DNA of 64,000 nucleotides, taken from NCBI RefSeq assembly GCF_026586665.1, contig NZ_JAODIY010000013.1, forward strand, positions 248,001 to 312,000, in the 5' to 3' direction. The stretch's first letter is position 1; every line of letters begins with the position of its first letter. Shown in pieces: positions 40,250 through 49,449 of the stretch. The notes under the pieces are model-generated. The model made no database searches and was not told the DNA's origin. It saw only the letters and a program-made list of their open reading frames with translations. The position numbers were made by a program, and so were the translations under genes. Source of the stretch: Halovenus rubra. Lineage in GTDB: Archaea > Halobacteriota > Halobacteria > Halobacteriales > Haloarculaceae.

Positions 40250-41545
40250 TCAGCTACCAGTTTGAGAAGCTATCTCGTGGATCCACTCGGAGAGGTCTGT
40301 GAGTGCGGATTCAATCACAGTACCACCGAAATAGAGGCTCAAGGGGCCAGTGGGAGGTGTGACCGACTGGAAGAAATGGTCAACGTCCTGGTAGCGCTCG
40401 ACGCGGCTGCCAGCCGGGAGATCGGCGTCTTGCCACGCCTCGTAGCTGTCCTCGAAGAAGGCAGCCAGTTCGGGTTGTGTCTGTTCGTCTGCACCGTTGG
40501 TCTGGAGCGAGAAAAGCGGGATGTCCAGTGCGCTGACGGTCTCGACAGGGTTGTTGGCTTGCAGACTCCGGTGCCAGACGCCAGGGCGACCCATGATCGT
40601 CTCGTCGTCTTCGAACGCACCGGCGTCGATGCGTGCCAGTGTTTCCCGGTCCTGTTCGATCTGTGCCGCCTGCTCCTCGTCCAGTTTCCCATCGATTACG
40701 AACTCGTATCTGATGATATCAGCATGTTCGGGAGCGATTGCTCCGGGGTCCGTACTGCCGTCAAAAGTGACGACGCCTGCAACAGCACCATACCGATCGG
40801 CAATGCGGGGGGCACACGCACCACCCTGGCTGTGGCCGGCGACAAACAGCGCGTCTTCGTCGACACCACCGGCAGCAGCAAGTCGTGAGAGTGCCGTGAC
40901 CGCGTCGTCGGTTACGACGCTGTCGAGTGTAAACTCTTTGTCCGGCACGGACTCGACAGCGAGGCGCTTCTCGTATCGGAGCGAGGCGATACCCTCGGTG
41001 GCGAGCACCCAGGCGATATCTTTCAGAATCTTCGAGTTCCCATTGGTCCCGTCTGGGTCGTGAATCCCTGCGCCATGAACCAGTAACACCCCCGGCGCTG
41101 TCCCGGTGTCGTCTGGGAGTGTGAGTCGCCCGTCGAGAGTTAGCTCACCGGCATCGATGGAGACCGAGCGCTCGGTGAACACCCCCTCGTCGGCGTATTC
41201 TGGCGGTTCGTACGCAGGCATGAACGAGAACTCCGAAATGTCACCGTCACCGAGACCAATGCGTGCAGTTTCTGTTCCGTTCTCGAACGTGAACTGGACT
41301 GTAACCGTTGCTGGCTCGTTCTGTGTGACAGCACCGATCCCATCGAACGCTCCGTACTGACCATGTAACCCCCACCAGTACTGTTTAAGCAGTTCTTCGG
41401 CCGTTGCCGATTCGGGCTGAAAGCCATCCGGAAACGGGCCACTCACTGCCGCCCGGTCGGCCAGCAGTTCGACTGCGTCGGCAAACGCCCTGTCAGCAAA
41501 CTGTGTTGCGAACTGGCGTGCGCGGTCTGTTGCAGTGGTTCCCAT
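40250..41545 (-). CDS. Alpha/beta hydrolase with N-terminal NTF2-like domain
   Basis: A 431-residue protein. Residues 1 to about 110 resemble a DUF3887/NTF2-like cone (ARQFATQFADRAFADAVELL). From about 125 on it is an alpha/beta hydrolase: oxyanion strand GVLLVHGAGIHDPDG, nucleophile Ser in VAGHSQGGACAPR near residue 246, and C-terminal His in QDVDHFFQSVTPP. This resembles dienelactone-hydrolase/prolyl-oligopeptidase-like esterases with DUF3887. The substrate is unknown. It is cytoplasmic, with no signal peptide. Confidence 0.8.
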   Translation of the reverse strand: MGTTATDRARQFATQFADRAFADAVELLADRAAVSGPFPDGFQPESATAEELLKQYWWGLHGQYGAFDGIGAVTQNEPATVTVQFTFENGTETARIGLGDGDISEFSFMPAYEPPEYADEGVFTERSVSIDAGELTLDGRLTLPDDTGTAPGVLLVHGAGIHDPDGTNGNSKILKDIAWVLATEGIASLRYEKRLAVESVPDKEFTLDSVVTDDAVTALSRLAAAGGVDEDALFVAGHSQGGACAPRIADRYGAVAGVVTFDGSTDPGAIAPEHADIIRYEFVIDGKLDEEQAAQIEQDRETLARIDAGAFEDDETIMGRPGVWHRSLQANNPVETVSALDIPLFSLQTNGADEQTQPELAAFFEDSYEAWQDADLPAGSRVERYQDVDHFFQSVTPPTGPLSLYFGGTVIESALTDLSEWIHEIASQTGS

Positions 41546-41684
41546 ATTTTGAGACGTTTGTCCCGCGCGTATAAGTCAGGCTGATTTTGACTCGTCGGTG
41601 GTCACGTACACTGTTTTCCGAGCGGTTGCTGGTGTTGGTCGTCGAACCGCTCAATGTGGCTACTGTATCGTTCGTGGTGTAGCT

Positions 41685-41973
41685 AGAAGGTGACAGTCAC
41701 AGTTACAAGAAACAGTGTCTCGATGTCGACGCCCAGATTGACATGACCCCCTACGAAGAAACCGAACCCGGAACAGCGTGGCAAACTGTCGTAGTTCAGG
41801 GAACGCTCGTCGACATAGATAATGGAGAGGATGAAACGGCACCGGCAGCGCTTGCACGGAATACATAGGGAAAGCCGAACCCACTTCTCTGGAGTGGACT
41901 CTCAGAAAGTGGTGCCATACCGCCGTATCAACTCCAAATCGAAAAGATGACCCGCCGAGAACTGATAGCATGA
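41685..41973 (+). pseudogene. Flavin split-barrel (PNPOx-like) gene remnant
   Basis: The plus frame reads HSYKKQCLDVDAQIDMTPYE, then ETEPGTAWQTVVVQGTLVDI and DNGEDETAPAALARNT, a TAG at 41866-41868, then GKPNPLLWSGLSESGAIPPY and QLQIEKMTRRELIA before TGA (41971). This matches the C-terminal part of pyridoxamine-phosphate-oxidase-like FMN proteins. The 5' half is missing and one internal stop is present. The rest of 41546-42174 shows no other gene. Confidence 0.5.
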
Positions 41974-42174
41974 GAGCGAGAGTTGCGTCTCGACGAAATA
42001 ACATCAAAGTTGTGTAATGTAAATTTATTGTCATTTTTGAAGTGAAATGGAGCGGATTATTTAACATTCTTCAGAAAGAACCGAAAGCAAATAATCGATT
42101 TCGCCCGTCGAAAGAGAGCACGTACATAGCTTGGATGAGCAACGTTCACCAAACCGCCCACAGACCCTGCTTCA

Positions 42175-44010
42175 ATGGTACTCGAAACATCAGTTCCCTC
42201 GTTCGGTCTCGCGCTCGCGGCTATTGGCAGCTCCGGTACACTCTTGGGTCTCGTCGTCAAGCACAGAGGGAAGCCAACCGCCCGGCCGATGATTGGGCTT
42301 GCAGCTATGCTGTTTTTTACATCGATAATCCACTTGTGTCACGTTCATTTCACACCGACACATGAGTGGCTTGCACAGGCCGTCGGGAGTGAGTTTGCAG
42401 AGGTGTACTGGATTGCTGTTCTGTTTGTCAGTTACGTCCCGATTCTCGGACTCTGGACCGTGTTTGCTTTCGAGTATACTGGCCGTGGAGCGTCGGTGAC
42501 GCGGTTGCTTGGCATAATATTTATTGGTCTGTTTCTCGCACAGATTGGCTCGCTTGTTCTTGCCATTACCGGCGGTGGGATCGAACTTGCGTTCACCCTT
42601 GCGTTCACCCAGGCGATTCTGGTTGGTATTGTCCTCGTAGCACTGATTCTTGCCATCATCGGCATATTCCTCATTATCGATGAATCAACGAGGTTGGGGT
42701 CACTTATGTTCAGGGAAGCACTGGTCCTCTCCAGTGGCGCGGGTGCACTTGTTGTTGGGGCCTGGCTCTTTTTTCCATTCGCCGAACCGCCAGTATTCAC
42801 AGGGTCGGTGTTGTCGAGTAGCTTGATTTTTATATTCGCAATTCGTCACTACGCGGTGTTTGAGTCGCTGCCGGTCGCTAGTGTTCTGGGTCGGGACCGT
42901 GTTATCGACGAGATGGCAGAAGCTGTCGTCGTTGTCGGCAAGGATGAAACGATTCAGGACGTAAATCCGGCTGTTGTCTCACTGTTTGACCGAGAGCGCA
43001 ACGAGATGGTCGGCAACGAGTGGGGGACACTGTTTTCCTCGGAACGGTCCTGCCGAGAGATGGCCCAAACAAACAGTCCGGACAGAATCCAGCTAGCTGG
43101 GTCTGTGTTGTCGGTAACAGTGAGTGAGGTACGCGACGAGAGTGGACGGTTACTTGGCTATCTGGTGGTCTGTCAAGATGTAACCGACCGTCGAGAGCGC
43201 GAACAACGTCTGGCGGTTCTTAACCGCTTTCTTGTCGATGCTGTGTCCGACAGAATGGGTGATGTTGCGACAGATGCTGACAGGCTAGCTTCGAACCCGA
43301 CAGCTGGCAACAAGAAGACAGCAGAGCGTGGAAGCAATATCTGGTCAACAACAACAAACATCACTAAACTGCTTGCGTACGTCAGGGAGATAGAGCGGGC
43401 TCTGGCGGCCGATGATGAACAACGAAGCGACGCCAGTGCAGTCATCCACCGCGTCGCAGACTCGGTTTCTAGGGCGAACGACTCGCCGGCACTCAAAGTA
43501 ACGAAAACTGCACCTGTACCAATAAAGTCTGCACTGCTTGAGTCAACCGTAGAATTGCTCGTAACAAGAGCGTTCCAACTACCATCGGATTCACTACTGT
43601 TGACCGTTAAATCGACCGATAAAGCAGTTACCATCTCCATCACAAACAAACAGGACACCGTCGATGAAAATGCGCGTCGTCAGCCACTTGATGAGCTGTC
43701 GGTCCAGCTTGTCCGACTGACCATCGAGTCTGCCGGCGGCTCAGTTAGTACGAATAACATTGGAGTGCCAGCCAACAATGACCACTCTAGCAGAGAAGCT
43801 GTCCAGACAACAGTAACACGACCTGACACAGAAAGAGAGGCTGTCGCGACGTCAGGCAAGCCAGACGACAGACAGCGAGTCACGGTTACGTTACCAGCAA
43901 TCGATGGCGTTGAGTCGTCCGAGCCGTCAGCACCCTCCCCCGAGACCATGGCAGACACTACAGAGCAGTCCGACCAGCCCAGCGGACACACGGACGGTGA
44001 ACAGCCGTGA
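42175..44010 (+). CDS. 7TM-PAS protein with degenerate kinase core (pseudokinase)
   Basis: A 611-residue protein. Seven membrane helices occupy about 1-225 (haloarchaeal 7TM sensor type), followed by PAS (RVIDEMAEAVVVVGKDETIQ to GYLVVCQDVTDRREREQR). Where HisKA should carry RH-N-LRN it reads LNRFLVDAVSDRMGDVATDA, so no phosphorylatable His is present. The HATPase region lacks the N box (LLESTVELLVTRAFQ) and the DxGxG box (SITNKQDTVDE). The C-terminal 100 residues are a low-complexity Ser/Pro/Thr/Asp tail. It overlaps by 4 bp an intact 7TM kinase gene, so it may be a receptor partner or regulator of that kinase. Confidence 0.75.
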   Translation: MVLETSVPSFGLALAAIGSSGTLLGLVVKHRGKPTARPMIGLAAMLFFTSIIHLCHVHFTPTHEWLAQAVGSEFAEVYWIAVLFVSYVPILGLWTVFAFEYTGRGASVTRLLGIIFIGLFLAQIGSLVLAITGGGIELAFTLAFTQAILVGIVLVALILAIIGIFLIIDESTRLGSLMFREALVLSSGAGALVVGAWLFFPFAEPPVFTGSVLSSSLIFIFAIRHYAVFESLPVASVLGRDRVIDEMAEAVVVVGKDETIQDVNPAVVSLFDRERNEMVGNEWGTLFSSERSCREMAQTNSPDRIQLAGSVLSVTVSEVRDESGRLLGYLVVCQDVTDRREREQRLAVLNRFLVDAVSDRMGDVATDADRLASNPTAGNKKTAERGSNIWSTTTNITKLLAYVREIERALAADDEQRSDASAVIHRVADSVSRANDSPALKVTKTAPVPIKSALLESTVELLVTRAFQLPSDSLLLTVKSTDKAVTISITNKQDTVDENARRQPLDELSVQLVRLTIESAGGSVSTNNIGVPANNDHSSREAVQTTVTRPDTEREAVATSGKPDDRQRVTVTLPAIDGVESSEPSAPSPETMADTTEQSDQPSGHTDGEQP

Positions 44011-45635
44011 ACGACATAGTATTGTCGACAATGGGGATAGCCAGTATTGGGCTCCACTGCTGGCTCTCCATCTACGCGGTGCAGCGTCGGGACCGGCCGG
44101 GAGCCCTTCCGCTGACGTTGCTCGGTGCGGCGTTGACAGCCGCAAGTTTGATATTGACACTTGACATTGTCGCCAATCTATCCGTACTCAACTTCTTTGG
44201 CCAAGCGCTTGTGTTTGCGACAGTTCTGTGGACTGCATTCACCCTCGAATATACGGGTCGAGGGCCAGCAATGACGAGAAACCGGCTCATCGGGCTGCTT
44301 GGCCTGTCAACCGTTATCGTCGTGTTACAGGTGCTCATTATCTACGTATTCTCTCCCGGGTTCCCGTACTGGCTGTTTATATCCGCGTCAAACATCACAG
44401 TCATCTCTACAGGCGGGTTTGGGATATTCCTCGTTGTCCGCTCAGGTGTTACCTACGACGACCTTCCGCTGGTCCGCGCACTTGTCGTTGCAGGAACCGG
44501 CGTTTCCATTGTTTTTATTTGGATTGCTGGGATAATTCTGGGCGAGCGACTCCAGTTCGACTCTGTGTTTCGGACAGTCATTACTGTCCTGTTGGTCTCT
44601 AGCGGTGGGCTATTCGCTCTTGCTCAGTATCGTTACGACCTGCTCGAAGCTGACCCGAGTGCAGGTCACCTCGCACGCAACACTATCTTTGACGAGATGG
44701 CTGAAGCCGTTATTGTTTCAGACCGACAACAGCAACTCTTAGACAGCAATCGAACGGCCGAGCAGGTTTTCGATATCGGCCCAGCCGTACTCGGCGAACC
44801 AATTGTGGATGTCATCGGTACCTCACTTGCGCCGTATGATGGCGAGACAATCACCATACCCGGTCGAGACGGGAGACGGGAGTACGAGGTTCGACAGTCG
44901 CCTGTCAAAGGGAGCACAGAGAAGTCGGTCGGGACAGTCTACATGCTTAGAGATGTAACTGACCAGCAGACACACGAACAGCAACTGGCGGTCCTCAACA
45001 GAGTGTTGCGTCATAACCTGCGCAACGATTTTGACTCAATCCGAGGGTTTGCAGAGCCGATTCGGGACGGGAACACGACCGTCGACGAGACGGTTGCGTT
45101 CAGCAAACGAATCCGTGACTCAGCACACCGAATCAGAGACCTTGGCCAAAAAGTGTCCCACGCAGAACGATTGCTTGAATGGGAGCCACTCGACCGCAAT
45201 CAGATTGACCTCGTCGCTGTCTCGGAGTCAGTCGCAGACCAGATGGAAAGCAAATACCCTGATTCGTCTGTCGACGTGTCGGTCTTGAAGCGACCACTAC
45301 AGGCGCGCACCGACAGAGAAACAATCACTGCCGTTATCGAAGAACTCGTCGACAACAGCCTAAAACATCGGCAAGAAGCGGGTGGGAAAGTCAACATCGA
45401 GCTGGGAAAAGCAAATGGCGAGATTGCGATTGTTATCCGCGACGATGGACCGGGAATTCCAGAACACGAGCGAGCAGTGCTTCTCGACGGAGAAGAGACG
45501 CCACTACGCCATGGCACTGGCATCGGCCTCTGGTTCGTTTACTGGGGAATACGGCGACTCGGTGGAACACTCTCCTTTGCCGAAAACAAGCCACAAGGCA
45601 GTGTTGTAACCGTACAACTCCCGACTGTTGACTGA
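44007..45635 (+). CDS. 7TM-PAS sensor histidine kinase, intact
   Basis: A 542-residue kinase. Seven membrane helices (about 1-220) and a PAS domain (NTIFDEMAEAVIVSDRQQQL) precede HisKA with LNRVLRHNLRNDFDSIRGFA and a full HATPase: N box VIEELVDNSLKHR, G1 IRDDGPGIPEHE and G2 HGTGIGLWFVYWGIRRLGG. It is the paralogue of the upstream pseudokinase with the same domain order and is linked to it by an ATGA overlap. It autophosphorylates on the His of RHNLRN (family knowledge). No receiver gene is adjacent. Confidence 0.88.
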   Translation: MNDIVLSTMGIASIGLHCWLSIYAVQRRDRPGALPLTLLGAALTAASLILTLDIVANLSVLNFFGQALVFATVLWTAFTLEYTGRGPAMTRNRLIGLLGLSTVIVVLQVLIIYVFSPGFPYWLFISASNITVISTGGFGIFLVVRSGVTYDDLPLVRALVVAGTGVSIVFIWIAGIILGERLQFDSVFRTVITVLLVSSGGLFALAQYRYDLLEADPSAGHLARNTIFDEMAEAVIVSDRQQQLLDSNRTAEQVFDIGPAVLGEPIVDVIGTSLAPYDGETITIPGRDGRREYEVRQSPVKGSTEKSVGTVYMLRDVTDQQTHEQQLAVLNRVLRHNLRNDFDSIRGFAEPIRDGNTTVDETVAFSKRIRDSAHRIRDLGQKVSHAERLLEWEPLDRNQIDLVAVSESVADQMESKYPDSSVDVSVLKRPLQARTDRETITAVIEELVDNSLKHRQEAGGKVNIELGKANGEIAIVIRDDGPGIPEHERAVLLDGEETPLRHGTGIGLWFVYWGIRRLGGTLSFAENKPQGSVVTVQLPTVD

Positions 45636-45653
45636 GGGCGATAGTCGAACTGG

Positions 45654-45663
45654 TATTTAAATA
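45654..45663 (+). promoter_or_regulatory. TATA box of hflX
   Basis: TATTTAAATA lies 25-34 bp upstream of GTG 45688, in the normal archaeal position for a leaderless start. Confidence 0.6.
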
Positions 45664-45687
45664 CTATGCCGCCGTAGGTGGAAGTGA

Positions 45688-47016
45688 GTGACGGAGAGAA
45701 ACACGACAGCTGACCGGACCGTCATCGCAAAGCGAGTGCCGTCGGGCGAGGCCGATACGTCTGAGATTCGCGACCTCACAGCAGCAGCAGGCTATCAGGT
45801 CGTTGATTCCGTGACCCAGACGCGCAAGGAAAACCCTGCGTATCACCTCGGAGAAGGAAAAGTCGAGGAGATTGCAACAGCCGTTGTTGCAGCCAATGCG
45901 ACGGTAGTAATCGTCGACAACGAGCTTGGTCCGTACCAGACCTACAATATCGGGAACAAGTTCCCAACTGGCGTCCGCGTTATCGACCGGTTTCGTCTCA
46001 TTCTAGAGATATTCGGCCAGCGTGCCCAGACACGGAAGGCACAACTTCAGGTCGAACTCGCGGAGTTACGCTATGAGTTACCACGAGCAGAGGCAAAAGC
46101 GAGTCTTGCAAAGCGCGATGAACGCCCCGGATTCATGGGGTTGGGGGAGTACGACGAGAGTCGCGAACGGGATATCAAAGCCCGTATCTCGCGTATTCGG
46201 GACGAACTCGAACAAATCGAGCAAGACGACGAACACCGCCGTGAGCAGCGGCGGGAGTCTGGATTCGACCTCGTCGCGCTTGCGGGCTATACAAATGCCG
46301 GCAAGTCGACGCTCTTGCGACAGCTCGCCGAGGACCTAGCGGTCGACGAAAACGAGGACCTCCACCCGGACCTAGATTCGACAGCGGAGTCAGAAGACCG
46401 GCTGTTCACGACGCTTGGGACGACAACTCGGAAGGCTGCCCTTGACCGCCGGGACGTGCTCGTAACCGACACCGTCGGCTTCATCTCGGACCTGCCCCAC
46501 TGGCTTGTGGAGTCATTCAAGTCGACGCTCGATGCGGTCTACCGGGCGGACCTTGTCTTGCTCGTCGTCGACGTAAGTGAACCAATCGAAGACATCCATG
46601 AGAAATTGGTGACCTGCCACGACACGCTCTATGAGCGTAACGAGGCACCCATTGTGACCGTTCTCAACAAGTGTGACAAGGTTACTAACGAGGAAATCGA
46701 GCGCAAGAGAGATGCGGTCTCGGCACTTGCCCCGAACCCGGTCATGGTGAGCGCGAAAACTGGAGAGAGTATCGACCAGCTCTCATCGCGTATTAACGAC
46801 GAGTTGCCGGCATACGAGCGTGAACGGCTGGTCATGCCGATGACCGAGGAAACGATGAGTGTCGTCTCGTGGATTCACGACAATGCCTTCGTCGACGGCG
46901 TCGAGTACGGAGACCATGCAGACGAGGTGACAATCGAGTTCGAGGCACGTCCAACCATCGTCGAGCAGTCCCGGTCAAAAGCACAGCGCCTCGTCGAGAC
47001 TGAGCCCTCGGCCTGA
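45688..47016 (+). CDS. hflX: GTPase HflX
   Basis: A 442-residue ribosome-associated GTPase. The N-terminal HflX domain (VVIVDNELGPYQTYNIGNKF) and coiled-coil region (LELAELRYELPRAEAKASLA-type) are followed by the G domain: G1 AGYTNAGKSTLL, G2 TTLGTTTRKAAL, G3 DTVGFISDLP and G4 NKCDK. HflX splits or rescues stalled ribosomes in bacteria; archaeal forms bind the large subunit. The start is GTG 45688, which is 25 bp after the TATA box. Confidence 0.93.
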   Translation: MTERNTTADRTVIAKRVPSGEADTSEIRDLTAAAGYQVVDSVTQTRKENPAYHLGEGKVEEIATAVVAANATVVIVDNELGPYQTYNIGNKFPTGVRVIDRFRLILEIFGQRAQTRKAQLQVELAELRYELPRAEAKASLAKRDERPGFMGLGEYDESRERDIKARISRIRDELEQIEQDDEHRREQRRESGFDLVALAGYTNAGKSTLLRQLAEDLAVDENEDLHPDLDSTAESEDRLFTTLGTTTRKAALDRRDVLVTDTVGFISDLPHWLVESFKSTLDAVYRADLVLLVVDVSEPIEDIHEKLVTCHDTLYERNEAPIVTVLNKCDKVTNEEIERKRDAVSALAPNPVMVSAKTGESIDQLSSRINDELPAYERERLVMPMTEETMSVVSWIHDNAFVDGVEYGDHADEVTIEFEARPTIVEQSRSKAQRLVETEPSA

Positions 47017-47046
47017 GACAGGACCGCCTGCCGTTGTGCGATACGA

Positions 47047-48486
47047 TTATTTTGTTTTTGGCTGCTCCATCGCTTTGGGAATTGCATCCAGCAGGTCAGA
47101 CGCCACGAGCCCGTTTCCGTGTTCATCGGCGACAATATCCCCAGCCCTGCCAGTAATATATGCGCCGAGAACGGCCGCTTCAAACGGGTCCTGAACAGCG
47201 GCCAGTGCCCCAGTGACGCCGGCGAGGATATCTCCTGTCCCACCGACAGTCATGCCGGCGTTTCCGGTCCGGCTGACCCTGTGTTGGTCGTTGTCTGTGA
47301 CGATATCGTACGCACCCTTAAGCAAGACAGTGTGCCCGATGTCGGCGGCAAAGTCGGCCACGAGGTCACAACGTTCTTGCCAGTCAGCGCTCGACCGCCC
47401 ACCCATCTTGACGAGTTCACCCTGATGGGGTGTACAGATGAGATTTGCTTCTGTCTCTATTTCAGGGACAATCTGGAGTGGGTCCGCGTCGACAACAGCA
47501 GTCCCGTCGTAGGATTCGATGATAGCACGTGCAGCATCAAGCGTTTCGTCGTCGTCACCCAGCCCCGGCCCGATGACGAGTACGTCATGTTCGCGAGCGT
47601 ACTCCATAACAGGTCCGACATGACCGGGTTGGAGTCGCCGTCCCTGCATCGGATAGAGAATCAGGTTCTCGCTGTACCCCTGTATCTCGTGTGCAACGGA
47701 GGTCGGACAGGTGACTTTGACCAAGTCTGCCCCCGTTCGGAGGGCGGCCTGTGCGGTCAGTGCGGGGGCGCCAGTGTAAGGACCGCCGCCGATGATGAGC
47801 ACTTCGCCGTGGTCTCCTTTGTGGCTATCACGCCTACGAGACAGTCGCTGCAGGTCGCCACGCTCGACGAACAGTTCAGCCGCCTCAGGAATCCCAATAT
47901 CTGCCACTCGGATGTCTGCGTCGAGTTCGGCCAACCCGGGTTTGGTATCGTGGAACGTAACGACGTGGTCAGGTGTGACAGCGGTGTCGGCCATGTCACC
48001 AGTCTCCGAATCGAGGCCGGACGGGACATCAACGGAGAGAACGGGAGCATCAGCCTCGTTCATTGCTGTCGCAGCCGTCTTAACAGGCTCGCGCAGGTTG
48101 CCGCTGATGCCGGTCCCAAGCATTGCGTCGACGAGAACATCAGCATCGCTCAGGTCCAGCGCGGTCGAGTCTCGAATTTCTGCAGTGTCGTACTCGGCAG
48201 TCACGAGTGTGTCCCAATTTTCTCTGGCAATGTCTGTTGTAATTGTCTCAGCCCGTCCAAGAAGTCGCACCTGAACATCAAACTCGTCAAGGAAGCGAGC
48301 TGTGACAAACGCGTCACCACCGTTGTTTCCACGGCCAGCGACGATGAGAATACAATCCGTAGCAGAAGCAACCTCCCTGATGGCATCAGCGAGAGCGTTT
48401 CCACTGGATTCCATAAGTTGCTTGCGTGGCACCCCCAGTGCTTCGGCATTAGCATCGACCACGGACATCTCAGACCCCTTAATCAT
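47047..48486 (-). CDS. nnr: Bifunctional NAD(P)HX epimerase/dehydratase
   Basis: A 479-residue fusion that repairs hydrated NAD(P)H. The N-terminal YjeF_N epimerase (about 1-215) has the intact loop VAGRGNNGGDAFVTARFL and VLSVDVPSGLDSETG. The C-terminal ADP-dependent dehydratase (about 225-479) has VLIIGGGPYTGAPALTAQAA and the diagnostic GNAGMTVGGTGDILAGVTG. Length and domain order are standard for archaea. It contrasts with the stand-alone YjeF_N at 7160-7891, which lacks the NNGGD Asp. Confidence 0.93.
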   Translation of the reverse strand: MIKGSEMSVVDANAEALGVPRKQLMESSGNALADAIREVASATDCILIVAGRGNNGGDAFVTARFLDEFDVQVRLLGRAETITTDIARENWDTLVTAEYDTAEIRDSTALDLSDADVLVDAMLGTGISGNLREPVKTAATAMNEADAPVLSVDVPSGLDSETGDMADTAVTPDHVVTFHDTKPGLAELDADIRVADIGIPEAAELFVERGDLQRLSRRRDSHKGDHGEVLIIGGGPYTGAPALTAQAALRTGADLVKVTCPTSVAHEIQGYSENLILYPMQGRRLQPGHVGPVMEYAREHDVLVIGPGLGDDDETLDAARAIIESYDGTAVVDADPLQIVPEIETEANLICTPHQGELVKMGGRSSADWQERCDLVADFAADIGHTVLLKGAYDIVTDNDQHRVSRTGNAGMTVGGTGDILAGVTGALAAVQDPFEAAVLGAYITGRAGDIVADEHGNGLVASDLLDAIPKAMEQPKTK

Positions 48487-48580
48487 ACCCCGTGGTTCAC
48501 AGGGCTTGTAAATAACTGTGTGGCAAAGTAGTCACCCCAATCCGAACAGAGCAGGGCGCTTGGAGGCCGGTTGCCCGCGC

Positions 48581-48958
48581 TTAAATGCCGGGAACGCCAA
48601 GCGCAGTAGAATTACCGATATTAAACAGCGCTAGAACGGCCAACGCAAAGAGAGCACCGAGCCACGCCCCTAGCGCGAGCAGTGTCGCGCGTGTCCACCC
48701 GACACTGTACCGCGAGCGGATAACCCAAGTCCAGACTAGCAAACCGATAATCGAGGAGAGGAGACCGCCGAGGCCAACGCGGCTAAAGAGGACTTCGACG
48801 AGCGCCCAAGCAAGCGCCCCGAAGAGTGCCGTCACAACAGCATACGAGTACTCCTGTGAAGTGAGTGCGACTTTTGACCCGACGTGAATACCGAATCCGC
48901 CAACGAGCAAACTCACTGCGAAAACGAGGAGAGAGTTCTCGACGCCTGTTACTGTCAT
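48581..48958 (-). CDS. Small four-helix membrane protein
   Basis: A 125-residue polytopic protein with helices around SLLVFAVSLLVGGFGIHVGS, YAVVTALFGALAWALVEVLF, GGLLSSIIGLLVWTWVIRS and ATLLALGAWLGALFALAVLA. It is probably a haloarchaeal conserved membrane protein of unknown role. It lies just upstream (25 bp) of nothing else on its strand; its 3' neighbour on the same strand is nnr, 94 bp away. Confidence 0.6.
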   Translation of the reverse strand: MTVTGVENSLLVFAVSLLVGGFGIHVGSKVALTSQEYSYAVVTALFGALAWALVEVLFSRVGLGGLLSSIIGLLVWTWVIRSRYSVGWTRATLLALGAWLGALFALAVLALFNIGNSTALGVPGI

Positions 48959-48982
48959 AAAGAGTGATTGACCCGACTGCGA

Positions 48983-49372
48983 TTAATCGTTTTCGCCGAC
49001 GCTCGTGTCTAGAAGTTGGGCTGAAATATCGTAGTTATCCAGGTCGAACCCGTCTTGATGGATCTCTTTGAACAGAAGGTTTTGCAGAATTTCGGTTCCG
49101 CCAGATAATTCAATTTGGGACGTTTTCCGCCACTCTTTGGTCTCTACGTCTGCTGATTCGTAGCGGACAATAACTTCGATTGTTCCGCTGTGTCGGTCGA
49201 GGAATCCGTTTTCGATTGTGACCTGAACGTCAATCGTTCCTGTTGGCTGGAGGCTAAATGCGGTGTTAGTAACAAGAAACTCGGGTTCTTCGTCATTGAC
49301 ACAGCCGGCAAGCAGGAGGCTCCCGACCCCGCTAAGGGAAACCAGATACTGTCGGCGTGAGGGTTTTTTCAT
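48983..49372 (-). CDS. Tat lipoprotein, unknown function
   Basis: A 129-residue secreted protein with Tat-like SRRQYLVSL and lipobox LLLAGC (Cys at residue 25), so it is lipid-anchored on the cell surface. The mature part is beta-rich and immunoglobulin-like (TIDVQVTIENGF, TIEVIVRYESADV). No binding motif is recognised. It starts 77 bp from the convergent tail of alaX. Confidence 0.65.
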   Translation of the reverse strand: MKKPSRRQYLVSLSGVGSLLLAGCVNDEEPEFLVTNTAFSLQPTGTIDVQVTIENGFLDRHSGTIEVIVRYESADVETKEWRKTSQIELSGGTEILQNLLFKEIHQDGFDLDNYDISAQLLDTSVGEND

Positions 49373-49449
49373 TTACAGAGAACTGAGGAGTCTCTGGACT
49401 TGTACGTTCTGACTTACGCTACGGATTCAGTTGTTGGCTAATGGATTTA

